Notes under the pieces: model-generated | Seen by the model: only the letters and a program-made list of their open reading frames with translations | The model's database searches: none | What the model was told of the DNA's origin: nothing | Assembly: GCF_040112705.1 (NCBI RefSeq) | Contig: NZ_CP157804.1 | Coordinates: 1,854,001-1,918,000 of the forward strand | DNA: 64,000 bases | Origin: Flagellimonas sp. MMG031 | GTDB lineage: Bacteria; Bacteroidota; Bacteroidia; Flavobacteriales; Flavobacteriaceae | Direction of reading: 5' to 3' | Shown here: piece after piece, positions 1 to 8,555 of the stretch | Position numbering within the stretch: the first letter of the stretch is position 1 | How the letters are laid out: each line of letters begins with the position of its first letter | Translations under genes and position numbers: made by a program

Positions 1-1
1 A

Positions 2-934
2 AAAGCCTCATCCACCCGTAATGAGGACTTTTTGGAACACCTATTTGTGGGTACCAACCACCAGTATATGCTGTTCTTTACACAAAAAGGAAAGTGTTTC
101 TGGATGCGTGTTTTTGAAATTCCGGAAGGAAGCAGGACATCCAAGGGTAGGGCCATCCAAAACTTGATCAACATTGAGCAGGATGATAAGGTGAAAGCCT
201 TTATCTGTACCCAAGATTTGAAGGATGAGGAGTACGTGAACAGTCATTTTGTGATTATGGCCACCAAGAAGGGTACGGTCAAAAAGACATCTTTGGAGCA
301 GTATTCCAGACCACGACAAAATGGTATCAATGCCATCACCATTCGTGAGGATGATGAGCTTTTGGAAGCTAAACTGACCACAGGTACCAGTCAGATATTC
401 CTTGGTCTTAAATCAGGGAAAGCCATTCGCTTTGAGGAATCCAAGACAAGGCCAATGGGCAGGAATGCATCCGGTGTTCGTGGTATTACCTTGGCCGATG
501 ACAACGATGAAGTTGTAGGTATGGTTTCGGTACACAATTTTGAGGACGATATCTTGGTGGTTTCCGAAAGGGGCTACGGGAAACGTTCCAATATAGAGGA
601 TTACCGTATTACCAACCGTGGCGGAAAAGGAGTGAAGACCATTTCCATCACCGAGAAAACTGGCGGTTTGGTCGCGATTAAGAACGTGACGGATACGGAT
701 GACCTCATGATCATCAATAAATCTGGAATTGCCATACGAATGGGGGTTGAGGACCTAAGAGTTATGGGAAGAGCTACCCAAGGGGTGCGCTTGATCAATC
801 TTAAGGATAACGATTCCATCGCCGCAGTGGCCAAAGTCGTTAAAGAAGACGATGATGTCGATGAGGTTGATATACGTGACATCGAGGTAAAAGGAGAAGA
901 TGGCACGGCTATTGATGAAAATAGGGACGAATAA
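2..934 (+). CDS. gyrA: DNA gyrase subunit A, C-terminal part (partial)
   Basis: C-terminal part of the gyrase A subunit; the frame is open from base 2, so the gene begins outside the window. The roughly 310 visible residues form the DNA-wrapping beta-pinwheel, with repeated blade motifs such as MGRNASGVRGITL. NRGGKG (bases 614-631) sits where the GyrA box (Q-R/K-R-G-G-R/K-G) is expected; in gyrase this box is needed for DNA wrapping and so for negative supercoiling. An Asp/Glu-rich tail follows the last blade. The active-site Tyr lies upstream of the window. ParC is the alternative, but ParC C-terminal domains usually lack a good GyrA box. The next gene begins 57 bases downstream on the same strand and may share its transcript. 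Confidence 0.95.
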   Translation, partial: KASSTRNEDFLEHLFVGTNHQYMLFFTQKGKCFWMRVFEIPEGSRTSKGRAIQNLINIEQDDKVKAFICTQDLKDEEYVNSHFVIMATKKGTVKKTSLEQYSRPRQNGINAITIREDDELLEAKLTTGTSQIFLGLKSGKAIRFEESKTRPMGRNASGVRGITLADDNDEVVGMVSVHNFEDDILVVSERGYGKRSNIEDYRITNRGGKGVKTISITEKTGGLVAIKNVTDTDDLMIINKSGIAIRMGVEDLRVMGRATQGVRLINLKDNDSIAAVAKVVKEDDDVDEVDIRDIEVKGEDGTAIDENRDE

Positions 935-991
935 CAATAATTTGTATATTAAGGAGTAATCGATAAACACTAAATAATTTCAATTTTAAAC

Positions 992-2254
992 ATGAAAACA
1001 AGATTATTAATACTAACAGCCATAGGAGTATCCGCAATGGGTTTTGCCCAAAAGGATGAGATGAAGACGGCGGAAAAGGCGTTAAAGGACGGTGATGCCG
1101 CAGCAGCAAAAGCTGCATTGGTAAGTGCTGCTTCTACCATTGATTCGGCCAAGGAAAAAGATCAGGCCGAGTATTATGCCCTTTTGGGAAATGCCAACTA
1201 CGAATTGGCCAAAAAAGGCGACGTAGCCTCCTTCCAGTCCGCTTTGGATGCCTATAAAAAGGTGATTGCCGTGGAAGAAGCCAGCGGAAAGGAAAAGTAT
1301 ACTTCCGTGGCCCGGGAGAAGATGGGGCAGATGACCGCTGATTTGGTCAACGCCGCCGTTGAGGACAACAACAACCAAAAGTTTGCCGAAGCTGCCGAAA
1401 AGTTGTACATGGGTTACAAACTTAGCCCACGCGATACCGTGTATCTATACTACGCGGCCAGTAGTGCCGTGAATGGACAACACTACGATGAAGCCCTTAA
1501 ATACTATAAGGAGCTTAAGGATCTCGGCTATAACGGTGAATCTGTGACCTACACAGCGGTGAATGTGGAAACTGGGGAAACAGAGACCATGGACAAGTCG
1601 ACCCGAGACCTTTATGTAAAAGCGGGAACGCACAAGGATCCCAAAGAAGAAGTGAATCCATCCAAAAAGCCAGAAATCGTTAAAAATATCGCGTTGATCT
1701 ACCAACAAATGGGAGAAAATGAAAAAGCGATTGCAGCTTATGCCGATGCAAGGGCGGAAAATCCGGACGATGTCAACTTGGTTTTGGGCGAGGCTAACTT
1801 GCACTACACCATGGGCGATAAGGAGAAGTTTAAGGAATTGATGGGACAGGCATCTGCCATGGCCCCGGACAATCCAGATTTGCTCTACAATATTGGTGTA
1901 ATCAACATGGAACAAGGCAATTTGGAAGATGCAAGGGATGCTTACAAAAAAGCATTGGCCATCGACCCAGGTTATATCAATGCATTGTTGAACCTTTCCA
2001 CAACCTACGTAAACGAAGGTAACGGCCTTATCGACGAAATGAACGCTTTGGGTACTTCCAAGGCCGATATTGCCAAGTATGATGAGCTTAAGGATAAAAA
2101 GGACAGCCTGTTTAGGGAAGGTGCTACCGTTTTGGAAGATGCGCTACAATCCAATCCAGACAACGAAAGCATCCTTACTCAATTGAAGAATATCTACGGC
2201 GCCTTGGGCGACAATGAAAACTTCATGAGGATTAAAAAGCTATTGGGAGAGTAG
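992..2254 (+). CDS. Exported tetratricopeptide-repeat protein
   Basis: A 420-residue TPR protein. Residues 1-20 (MKTRLLILTA...MGFAQ) are a Sec signal peptide with cleavage probably after Ala-Gln, so it should act in the periplasm. The body is helical with repeated TPR signatures; the clearest are IYQQMGENEKAIAAYADA and YNIGVINMEQGNLEDARDAY in the middle and ALLNLSTTYVNEGNGL further on. No enzymatic domain is visible; TPR proteins are protein-protein scaffolds, so a specific role cannot be given. It follows gyrA on the same strand and ends 26 bases before a strong hairpin terminator. The ATG at 992 is chosen because the signal peptide begins there. Confidence 0.85.
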   Translation: MKTRLLILTAIGVSAMGFAQKDEMKTAEKALKDGDAAAAKAALVSAASTIDSAKEKDQAEYYALLGNANYELAKKGDVASFQSALDAYKKVIAVEEASGKEKYTSVAREKMGQMTADLVNAAVEDNNNQKFAEAAEKLYMGYKLSPRDTVYLYYAASSAVNGQHYDEALKYYKELKDLGYNGESVTYTAVNVETGETETMDKSTRDLYVKAGTHKDPKEEVNPSKKPEIVKNIALIYQQMGENEKAIAAYADARAENPDDVNLVLGEANLHYTMGDKEKFKELMGQASAMAPDNPDLLYNIGVINMEQGNLEDARDAYKKALAIDPGYINALLNLSTTYVNEGNGLIDEMNALGTSKADIAKYDELKDKKDSLFREGATVLEDALQSNPDNESILTQLKNIYGALGDNENFMRIKKLLGE

Positions 2255-2280
2255 TCATCATCACAAAGATTATAAAAAGA

Positions 2281-2307
2281 AAGCCCCATATGTTGGGGCT
2301 TTTTTTA
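2281..2307. terminator. Bidirectional rho-independent terminator
   Basis: A perfect 8-bp stem (AAGCCCCA 2281-2288, TGGGGCTT 2294-2301) with a 5-base loop, followed by a T-run to 2307 and preceded by an A-rich stretch. It lies between the convergent TPR gene (+) and NlpC/P60 gene (-), so it can end both transcripts. Confidence 0.85.
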
Positions 2308-3057
2308 TATCACTTTTTTAATGACCCTAAGTTGATGGGTGTACAGTTTTTCCTCGGTATTGAATATGCCAGTATGGTCTATTCTGTCAATCCGGACATG
2401 ACCGTTCACATGGATAATGTAGTTGTCCTGCAATATGATGCCTACATGGTCGATAATCCCTTCGTTATCATCAAAAAAGGCTAAATCTCCCGGTTCGCTC
2501 TCCTCTATAAAACTCAACGCTTCGCCTTGCTTGGATTGTTCCACGGCCGTTCTGGCCAGCGTATATCCATTTATTTTATAGACCATTTGCGTAAAGCCCG
2601 AGCAGTCTATCCCAAAAGGGGTCTTCCCTCCGGCCAAAAAGGGGGCCTTTAGGTATAAGGTGGCCGTGTCGACCAAACTCTCTTTTGATTTTTTACCATG
2701 GCATACGCTGCCCTCAAAGGAATGTTGCAGTAAAGTCGGCGCATTGACCATGGAGCCTATTAAAATGGGCAATAACATGCCATCATGAGTGCAGATATGG
2801 GAAATTAGGTCGGAACAGACTTTTTGGGTCTCCAAGCCCTCCAATTCATGGTAAACAGGTTCGGAAATGATTGTTAGCTGATTATTGGCTATCCAACCTT
2901 CAAATTTATCATAAGCGGTCCGTATACGGCTCCATTTTTTTCGACTTTCCAAAACTTTGAAATGCTCCCCATATAATAATTGGGATGACATTTCGGCACC
3001 ATCGTCCGGATTTGTTCGAATAGGAACAACGCTTAGAGGACAAATTCCATATTGCAT
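2305..3057 (-). CDS. NlpC/P60 family cell-wall endopeptidase (C40)
   Basis: A 250-residue cysteine peptidase of the NlpC/P60 superfamily, which cuts peptide stems of peptidoglycan. Residues 1-65 form a bacterial SH3-like domain (WSRIRTAYDKFEGWI), a wall-binding module. The catalytic domain occupies about 125-250: Cys152 in GIDCSGF, His204 in DHVGI and a third polar residue, probably His216 in IIHVNG. No signal peptide is visible, as in many flavobacterial members of this type, so either export is unconventional or it acts on cytoplasmic muropeptides in recycling. It lies 20 bases downstream of the thiolase gene on the same strand, so the two are probably cotranscribed. Confidence 0.88.
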   Translation of the reverse strand: MQYGICPLSVVPIRTNPDDGAEMSSQLLYGEHFKVLESRKKWSRIRTAYDKFEGWIANNQLTIISEPVYHELEGLETQKVCSDLISHICTHDGMLLPILIGSMVNAPTLLQHSFEGSVCHGKKSKESLVDTATLYLKAPFLAGGKTPFGIDCSGFTQMVYKINGYTLARTAVEQSKQGEALSFIEESEPGDLAFFDDNEGIIDHVGIILQDNYIIHVNGHVRIDRIDHTGIFNTEEKLYTHQLRVIKKVI

Positions 3058-3077
3058 TTACGGTACGGATTGAATCA

Positions 3078-4253
3078 CTAATTTCTTTCCAGAACAATGG
3101 ACGACGCACCACCACCACCATTGCAAATGGCTGCAGCTCCCAATTTGGCATTGTTCTGTTCCAATATGTTCAAAAGGGTAATGGTTATCCTGGCACCTGA
3201 GCATCCCAATGGGTGACCTAGGGAAACCGCACCACCATTAACGTTAACGTTGGCATCGGTGAGGCCTAGAATTTTCATGTTGGCCAATCCCACTACCGAG
3301 AAGGCTTCGTTAAACTCAAAATAATCAATATCCCCAATGGAAACTCCCGCTCGGTCCAGTGCTTTAGGCAATGCCTTTGCCGGTGCAGTGGTAAACCATT
3401 CCGGCTCGTGGGCAGCATCGGCATACCCTTTTATCGTGGCCAATGGGGTAAGTCCCAGTTCCTTGGCTTTCTCTTCGCTCATAAGCACTACTGCCGCTGC
3501 CCCGTCGTTGATAGTGGAAGCATTTGCGGCGGTCACCGTTCCATCCTTGGTGAAGGCAGGCCTTAATGCGGGTACTTTTTCCAATTTGATATTTTTGAAC
3601 TCCTCGTCCTCGCTTACTATAATGGGCTCTCCTCTGCGTTGGGGCACCTCTACGGGTACTACCTCATTATTGAACTTTCCGGCTTTCCAGGCCTCGGCAG
3701 ATCTTTTGTAGGATTGGATGGCATAGGCATCCTGATCTTCCCTGCTAAACTTATATTCAGTGGCGCAGGCATCGGCGCATACACCCATCGCGTTTTGGTC
3801 GTAGGCATCCACAAGACCATCTTTTTGCATACCATCCACCAAAGTGGAAGGACCAAATTTGGTGCTTGTTCGCATGTAGGCATAGTGCGGTATCAAACTC
3901 ATATTTTCCATCCCCCCGGCCACAACAATGGAATTTTCGCCCAAAGCAATGGATTGTGCCCCTTGCATGATCGATTTCATGCCCGAAGAACACACCTTGT
4001 TCACCGTGGTACAGGGAACAGTGTTCGGAATTCCGGCAAAAATAGCGGCCTGTCTCGCAGGGGCCTGTCCAGTTCCGGCCTGTACCACGTTCCCCATCAA
4101 TACTTCTTCAACCAGTTCTGGCTTAAGACCAATCTTGTCCAAAGCGCCTTTTATGGCCACAGCGCCCAATTTTGGGGCAGGAACGGTAGATAAGGCTCCC
4201 ATAAAGCTCCCAATTGGGGTTCTTGCGGCGGATACGATTACTACTTTTTTCAT
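3078..4253 (-). CDS. Acetyl-CoA C-acetyltransferase (thiolase)
   Basis: A 391-residue thiolase that condenses or cleaves acyl-CoA (2 acetyl-CoA to acetoacetyl-CoA and back). The catalytic set is complete: nucleophilic Cys88 in NKVCSSGMKS, the NEAF motif, His347 in GHPLGCSGAR, and Cys377 in ICNGGGGASS near the C-terminus. Length and motifs fit the biosynthetic/degradative thiolase family (AtoB/PhaA/ThlA-like). The exact chain-length preference cannot be read from sequence, so no symbol is given. The gene precedes the NlpC/P60 gene and is divergent from the 7TM-HD gene across a 111-base intergenic region. Confidence 0.93.
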   Translation of the reverse strand: MKKVVIVSAARTPIGSFMGALSTVPAPKLGAVAIKGALDKIGLKPELVEEVLMGNVVQAGTGQAPARQAAIFAGIPNTVPCTTVNKVCSSGMKSIMQGAQSIALGENSIVVAGGMENMSLIPHYAYMRTSTKFGPSTLVDGMQKDGLVDAYDQNAMGVCADACATEYKFSREDQDAYAIQSYKRSAEAWKAGKFNNEVVPVEVPQRRGEPIIVSEDEEFKNIKLEKVPALRPAFTKDGTVTAANASTINDGAAAVVLMSEEKAKELGLTPLATIKGYADAAHEPEWFTTAPAKALPKALDRAGVSIGDIDYFEFNEAFSVVGLANMKILGLTDANVNVNGGAVSLGHPLGCSGARITITLLNILEQNNAKLGAAAICNGGGGASSIVLERN

Positions 4254-4338
4254 ATGTGCATTTTTACTCCTGCGAAAATACTAAATTTAAATGCAAACCA
4301 TAAGAAGGCAAGCCAACCGACTTGTGATATATATTTTC

Positions 4339-4346
4339 TATTTTTG
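4339..4346 (+). promoter_or_regulatory. Candidate -7 element of the 7TM-HD gene
   Basis: TATTTTTG matches the Bacteroidota -7 consensus TAnnTTTG and ends 18 bases before the ATG at 4365. A TTG lies upstream at a shorter distance than the usual 19-21 bases, so only the -7 half is convincing. Confidence 0.35.
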
Positions 4347-4364
4347 AGGTTAACAGCATAAGGA

Positions 4365-6399
4365 ATGGGAAAAACACTGGATAACGTATACAAGCACCAA
4401 TCACTGGTCTATAAATATTTCCTGTATGTGGTTTCGGTAGCCTTGATCGTGTTCTTTTTCCCAAAGGGCGGAAAGTTCAAATACGAGTTTCAAAGAGGAA
4501 AGCCATGGCAATATGAAAATCTGTACGCCCCTATCGACTTTTCCATTCAGAAAACTCCCGAAGAAATAGAAGCCGAGAAGTCCGCCATCCGAAAAAACAA
4601 AACGGATTACTTCACCTACAATACGGCTACGGTTTCCGATGTGCAAACGGAAGTAGCCCAAGAATTGAACCTGCTTTTTCAATCGGAACCCTACAGTTCG
4701 TCACAGCGCCAAGCGCTCAGAAATTTAGCCGAGCAAATCATCAATGAAATCTACGATAACGGCATATTTCAAAATTTACCGGAATCCGAGCTTGCCGTGG
4801 TGGTGAAGAACAATGAGGCACAACCCATTTCACCCGGTGATTACCTCAATGTGGACCAGGCCAAAAAAGACATCTCCCAGCGCTTGAACGACTCGGGAAT
4901 TTCCGGTGCCACATCTTTGCGGACAATCATAAACAATACCGTAAGGGCCAACCTGTTTTATGACGAAGTATTGACCGATAGCGCACTAAATGATGACTTT
5001 CCAAAGTTTCCTATACCCGGGGGGAGGTGAATCAGGGACAATTGATCATTGCCAAGGGAGAAATCGTGGAATCGGAGGACTTTAAAATATTGAACTCGCT
5101 CAAGAGTGAATACGAATCTGAACTCTGGATGGGCAGTAATTTCTATTTCATCCTACTGGGTTACACGATTTTGGTGGCTTTGGTGTTGATCATGCTATTT
5201 CTTTTTTTGAAAAGATACAGGAACGAAATCTTTCAGAACAACAATAAGGTAACCTTTATTTTCTTCAACATACTGTTGATGGTGGTCGCTACTACCTTGA
5301 TGGTGAAGCATTATGAGAACTATGTGTACATGGTCCCGCTCTGTATTTTACCATTGGTGCTCAAGAACTTTTTTGATGCTAGATTGGGACTGTTCGTTCA
5401 TGTATTGACCGTGTTGATCCTTGGCTTTGTGGTGCCCAACAGTTTTGAATACATCTTTTTGCAGATTATTGCGGGAATTGTGACCATTTTGACCGCTTCT
5501 GAGCTCTACAAAAGGGCGAATCTGTTCATTTCGGTAGGTCAGATTACCCTGATTTATATTATCGGATATTTTGCATTCCACGCCATCCACGAGGGTAATT
5601 TGGAGAACATAGAATGGATATTGTTCGGGGTCTTTGTGCTGAACGGTTTGTTGACCCTTTTTGCACAACCCTTGATTTATATGTTCGAAAAACTCTTTGG
5701 GCTGGTTTCGGATGTGTCGCTCTTGGAACTGTCCGATACCAATTCCAAGCTGCTCAAGGAGCTGTCGGACAAAGCACCGGGAACATTCCATCATTCCCTG
5801 CAGGTGGCCAATTTGGCCGAGGCAGCGGCGAACGAAATTGGTGCTAACGCGATGTTGGTTAGGGTAGGGGCATTGTATCACGATATTGGTAAGATGGAGC
5901 AGCCTACCTACTTTACGGAAAACCAGATCACCAATGTGAACCCACATGATGATTTGCCCCCCAAGGAAAGTGCAAAAATCATTATAGACCACGTATCAAT
6001 GGAATAGAAATTGCGAGAAAAAACAATTTACCAGACCGTATAATCGATTTTATCCGTACCCACCATGGGACCACGGTGGTCTATTATTTTTATAAGAAAC
6101 AGCAGGAATTGGAAAAAGAGGTGGATATGGAGAGTTTTCAATATCCCGGACCTATTCCATTTTCCAAGGAAACGGCTATTTTGATGATGTCCGATGCCGT
6201 TGAGGCAGCATCAAAGAGCCTTAAAAACCCCACCTTTGCCATTATTGATGAGTTTGTCGAGAAAATCGTAAAAGGACAGATGCAAGCCGATCAGTACTTG
6301 AATGCGAATATCACTTTAAAGGAAATTGAGATGGTAAAGAAAGTTCTGAAGCAAAAGCTTACGAATATCTATCATTTGCGGGTGGAATATCCTGAATAG
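4365..6399 (+). pseudogene. 7TM-HD (7TMR-HD) membrane phosphodiesterase, broken by two frameshifts
   Basis: One gene in three frames. Part 1 (4365-5030) has an N-terminal membrane segment (about residues 16-34) and the extracytoplasmic domain. Part 2 (in frame from about 4997 to 6007) has the 7TM core and the HD domain, with HHSLQ and the metal-binding HDIGK. Part 3 (to 6399) is the end of the HD domain. Around 4997-5000 the frame resumes as [13 protein letters not shown] if one T is added to TTT; around 5994-5999 it resumes as [13 protein letters not shown] if one A is added to AA. With both bases restored the product is about 678 residues, the usual family length (PgpH-type cyclic-di-AMP phosphodiesterases). 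Because both defects are single missing bases in short homopolymers, sequencing error is as likely as real decay. Confidence 0.85.
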
Positions 6400-6441
6400 C
6401 AGGGCAGTTGGAAAAGTTCCATCAAAAAAATGGAAAAATAG

Positions 6442-6472
6442 TTGCGATCTTGTAACTGAAAAGGTACATTTG
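6442..6472 (+). promoter_or_regulatory. Promoter of the tRNA pair
   Basis: TTG at 6442-6444, a 20-base spacer, then TACATTTG at 6465-6472. This matches the Bacteroidota housekeeping promoter (TTG/TTTG, 19-21 bases, TAnnTTTG) and lies 38 bases before the mature 5' end of tRNA-Ser. Confidence 0.7.
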
Positions 6473-6510
6473 CATCCGCATTTTCAGAATGCACGTTCAT
6501 AAGAAATAAA

Positions 6511-6594
6511 GGAGAGGTGCCGGAGTGGTAACGGAGCAGATTGCTAATCTGTCAGCGCGTAAGTGCTGCCTGGGTTCGAGTCCCAGTCTCTCCG
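6511..6594 (+). tRNA. tRNA-Ser (anticodon GCT)
   Basis: An 84-base cloverleaf. Acceptor arm GGAGAGG pairs with TCTCTCC (one G-U pair), with discriminator G at 6594. The anticodon loop TTGCTAA (6541-6547) is closed by GCAGA/TCTGT, which puts anticodon GCT at 6543-6545. The T loop is GGTTCGAGTCC. A long variable arm (GCGCGTAAGTGC) is present, as in class II serine tRNAs. CCA is not encoded. Confidence 0.95.
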
Positions 6595-6610
6595 CTTTTT
6601 CCAAATACAA

Positions 6611-6660
6611 TTCGGGGTGTAGCACCTCGACTTAGCTCGGCACAGGCTCCGCCCGAGCGG
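6611..6660 (+). repeat. Copy of the tRNA-Pro 5' end followed by an imperfect palindrome
   Basis: TTCGGGGTGTAGC at 6611-6623 is identical, over 13 bases, to the start of tRNA-Pro at 6729-6741. After that the two diverge. The downstream segment contains GCTCGG (6635-6640) and CCGAGC (6653-6658) as an inverted repeat. It may be a remnant of a duplicated tRNA or a REP-like intergenic element. No complete cloverleaf can be folded from it. Confidence 0.5.
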
Positions 6661-6710
6661 TCTACTCAACGAGTATGCCATTTGATATGAGGAGTTTTGT
6701 ATTGAAAGTT

Positions 6711-6730
6711 ACAGTTTTTGAAACTGTTTT
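6711..6730 (+). terminator. Small hairpin before tRNA-Pro
   Basis: ACAGTTT (6711-6717) and AAACTGT (6721-6727) form a 7-bp stem with a 3-base loop, followed by TTT. It could be a weak terminator of the tRNA-Ser transcript or a processing signal between the two tRNAs. Confidence 0.4.
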
Positions 6731-6805
6731 CGGGGTGTAGCGTAGCCCGGTTATCGCGCCTGCTTTGGGAGCAGGAGGTCGCAGGTTCGAATCCTGCCAC
6801 CCCGA
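6731..6805 (+). tRNA. tRNA-Pro (anticodon TGG)
   Basis: A 75-base cloverleaf. Acceptor CGGGGTG (6731-6737) pairs perfectly with CACCCCG (6798-6804), with discriminator A at 6805. The anticodon stem CCTGC/GCAGG closes loop TTTGGGA, giving anticodon TGG. The T arm is GCAGG TTCGAAT CCTGC. CCA is not encoded. Its 3' end borders an integrase gene, so it is a candidate attachment site for the island that follows. Confidence 0.95.
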
Positions 6806-6829
6806 CAACCTAATTAAATAGGTGAAAAT

Positions 6830-6867
6830 AAAGCACTGTTAATCATTTGATTTTCAGTGCTTTTTGT
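6830..6867 (+). terminator. Terminator after the tRNA pair
   Basis: AAAGCACTG (6830-6838) and CAGTGCTTT (6855-6863) form a 9-bp stem with a 16-base loop, followed by a T-rich tail (TTTTTGTTTTT). Confidence 0.8.
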
Positions 6868-7032
6868 TTTTAGTGCATTCATCTGATATCATTTAAAATC
6901 AACCAATAGGTGTGTAATCAGGTGCGTAATTCGGTGTACAACCATTTGCTTAAATTGTACTATCTTTAAAGGGCTTTTGTAACTGATTTGACTTTCGATT
7001 CAACAGGAATTGTTTAACCAAAGTCATGCAAA

Positions 7033-8280
7033 ATGAAAGCAAAAAACACTTTCGCGGTAAGTTTCTATACCAGAAAATCAAAACGCAGTGCCGATCAATT
7101 ATCCCTTTATGTACGCATAACGGTGGATAAAAAACGATCGGAAATCAGTCTAAAACGCACCGTGTCCACCAAAAATTGGGACACCAACAGAAACAAGGTC
7201 AGGGGAAGTTCAGCTCACATCAGGGAGTTGAACGCCTATCTGGACACTGTATATGGTGCATTATTGGTGTGCCATAGGGAACTCTTGGAAGAGCATAGGG
7301 TGGTTTCCGCCGATGCCATCAAATCACGCTATCTTGGTGAGGATGATACGAACAAGACATTAAAGGATCTGGTCGGTTACCATAATGAGAAGATGTCCGT
7401 TATCTTGAAACCAGGGACCATGAAGAACTATTATACAACGGAAAGGTACATTCATCGGTTTTTATCGGAAGAATTGAATGTGAACGATGTTTTTCTCAAA
7501 CAACTGAATTATGCCTTTGTAACGCAATTTGAACATTTTCTGCGGGGATACCGGGATGCCAACAATAAGCTCTCACTGGGCAACAACGGGGTGATGAAGC
7601 ATTTGGAACGATTCAAGAAAATGCTCAACCTGGCGATAAAAATGGAGTGGATGGAGAAGAACCCTTTTGACCAGATCCAATTTAGGTATTTAAAGTTCGA
7701 TAGGCAGTTTTTGGATGAAGAGGAACTTCACCGATTGGAAGGAACTGTGCTTACAAACCAACGTTTGGAGCGGATTCGGGATTGTTTTGTCTTCTCCTGT
7801 TACACGGGTCTGTCCTATGTGGATGTTAAGGACCTGGTCAAGGCAAACATTATCAAGGGCTTTGATGGTAACCGGTGGATCAGTACCAAACGCGAAAAAA
7901 CGGATGTTATGGTCAAGGTTCCCTTGATTCCCCAAGCCTGGGCCATTTTGGAAAAATACTGGGATGAAGAAGATTCCCCGGGGAAGGGACTTCTTCCCAT
8001 TTGTTCCAACCAGAAGACAAACGCCTACCTGAAGGAAATAGCCAGGGCGTGCAAAATCGATAAATATCTCACCTTTCATGTGGCCCGACATACCTTTGCC
8101 ACTACGGTGATGCTGAGCAATAATGTTCCCATTGAAACGGTTTCTAAACTCCTAGGACATACTAAACTATCCACTACACAAATTTACGCCAGGGTAGTGG
8201 AGTCCAAGATAAGTGAGGATATCGATAATCTTTTGATTCGTTTTAAAAGTAAAGAGGTCGATAGAAGTGCTGGGGGATAA
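7033..8280 (+). CDS. Tyrosine recombinase/integrase, CTnDOT-like
   Basis: A 415-residue site-specific recombinase with the layout of Bacteroidota element integrases: an arm-DNA-binding domain (about 1-95), a SAM-like core-binding domain (105-205) and a catalytic domain (225-390). Catalytic residues seen: His349 and Arg352 in HVARHTFA, His376 in LLGHTKLS and nucleophile Tyr385 in TTQIYARV. The first catalytic Arg, normally in TGLR, is Ser261 here (CYTGLSYVDV). The same Arg-to-Ser change is known in IntDOT of CTnDOT, so the enzyme is probably active. It begins 228 bases after tRNA-Pro on the same strand and is followed by a HipBA module, which suggests a mobile element inserted at or near the tRNA. 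No conjugation genes follow. Confidence 0.9.
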   Translation: MKAKNTFAVSFYTRKSKRSADQLSLYVRITVDKKRSEISLKRTVSTKNWDTNRNKVRGSSAHIRELNAYLDTVYGALLVCHRELLEEHRVVSADAIKSRYLGEDDTNKTLKDLVGYHNEKMSVILKPGTMKNYYTTERYIHRFLSEELNVNDVFLKQLNYAFVTQFEHFLRGYRDANNKLSLGNNGVMKHLERFKKMLNLAIKMEWMEKNPFDQIQFRYLKFDRQFLDEEELHRLEGTVLTNQRLERIRDCFVFSCYTGLSYVDVKDLVKANIIKGFDGNRWISTKREKTDVMVKVPLIPQAWAILEKYWDEEDSPGKGLLPICSNQKTNAYLKEIARACKIDKYLTFHVARHTFATTVMLSNNVPIETVSKLLGHTKLSTTQIYARVVESKISEDIDNLLIRFKSKEVDRSAGG

Positions 8281-8497
8281 GGTTTGCACTTCGATAAAGG
8301 GCAAACTTATTTATGCGAACGCAATATCGAATTTAGATAAAGTTTTTTTATAATCTGGGTTCAACTTTAACGAGTGAAAAGTAATCCTATTATTGAAAAG
8401 TTTCCACCGGATAGTTAAGTTGACATTAGAAGTACATGTTTACCATAAATGGGTTGACACCAATTCAATGTAATTCATTTTTAAATATATACTTTTA

Positions 8498-8555
8498 ATA
8501 ACGTAAAATACCTTTTGTATATTTACATATAATAGTAAATAATATTTTACGTTAT
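8498..8555 (+). promoter_or_regulatory. Nested palindromic operator of hipBA
   Basis: Two inverted repeats are nested here. The outer one is a perfect 13-bp pair (8498-8510 and 8543-8555, core ACGTAAAATA/TATTTTACGT), and its right arm covers the hipB start codon at 8554. The inner one is TATTTAC (8520-8526), an 8-base spacer, and GTAAATA (8535-8541). All four half-sites share GTAAA(A)TA. E. coli HipB operators are TATCC-N8-GGATA, so the inner pair keeps the same 8-base spacing. Binding of HipB here would block both promoter access and translation start. Confidence 0.7.

Noticed and set aside
5027-6007. The middle part of the 7TM-HD gene as a separate gene starting at GTG 5027.
   Set aside because: The sequence upstream in this frame ([10 protein letters not shown]) continues the same protein family, so GTG 5027 is an internal Val codon exposed by the frameshift.
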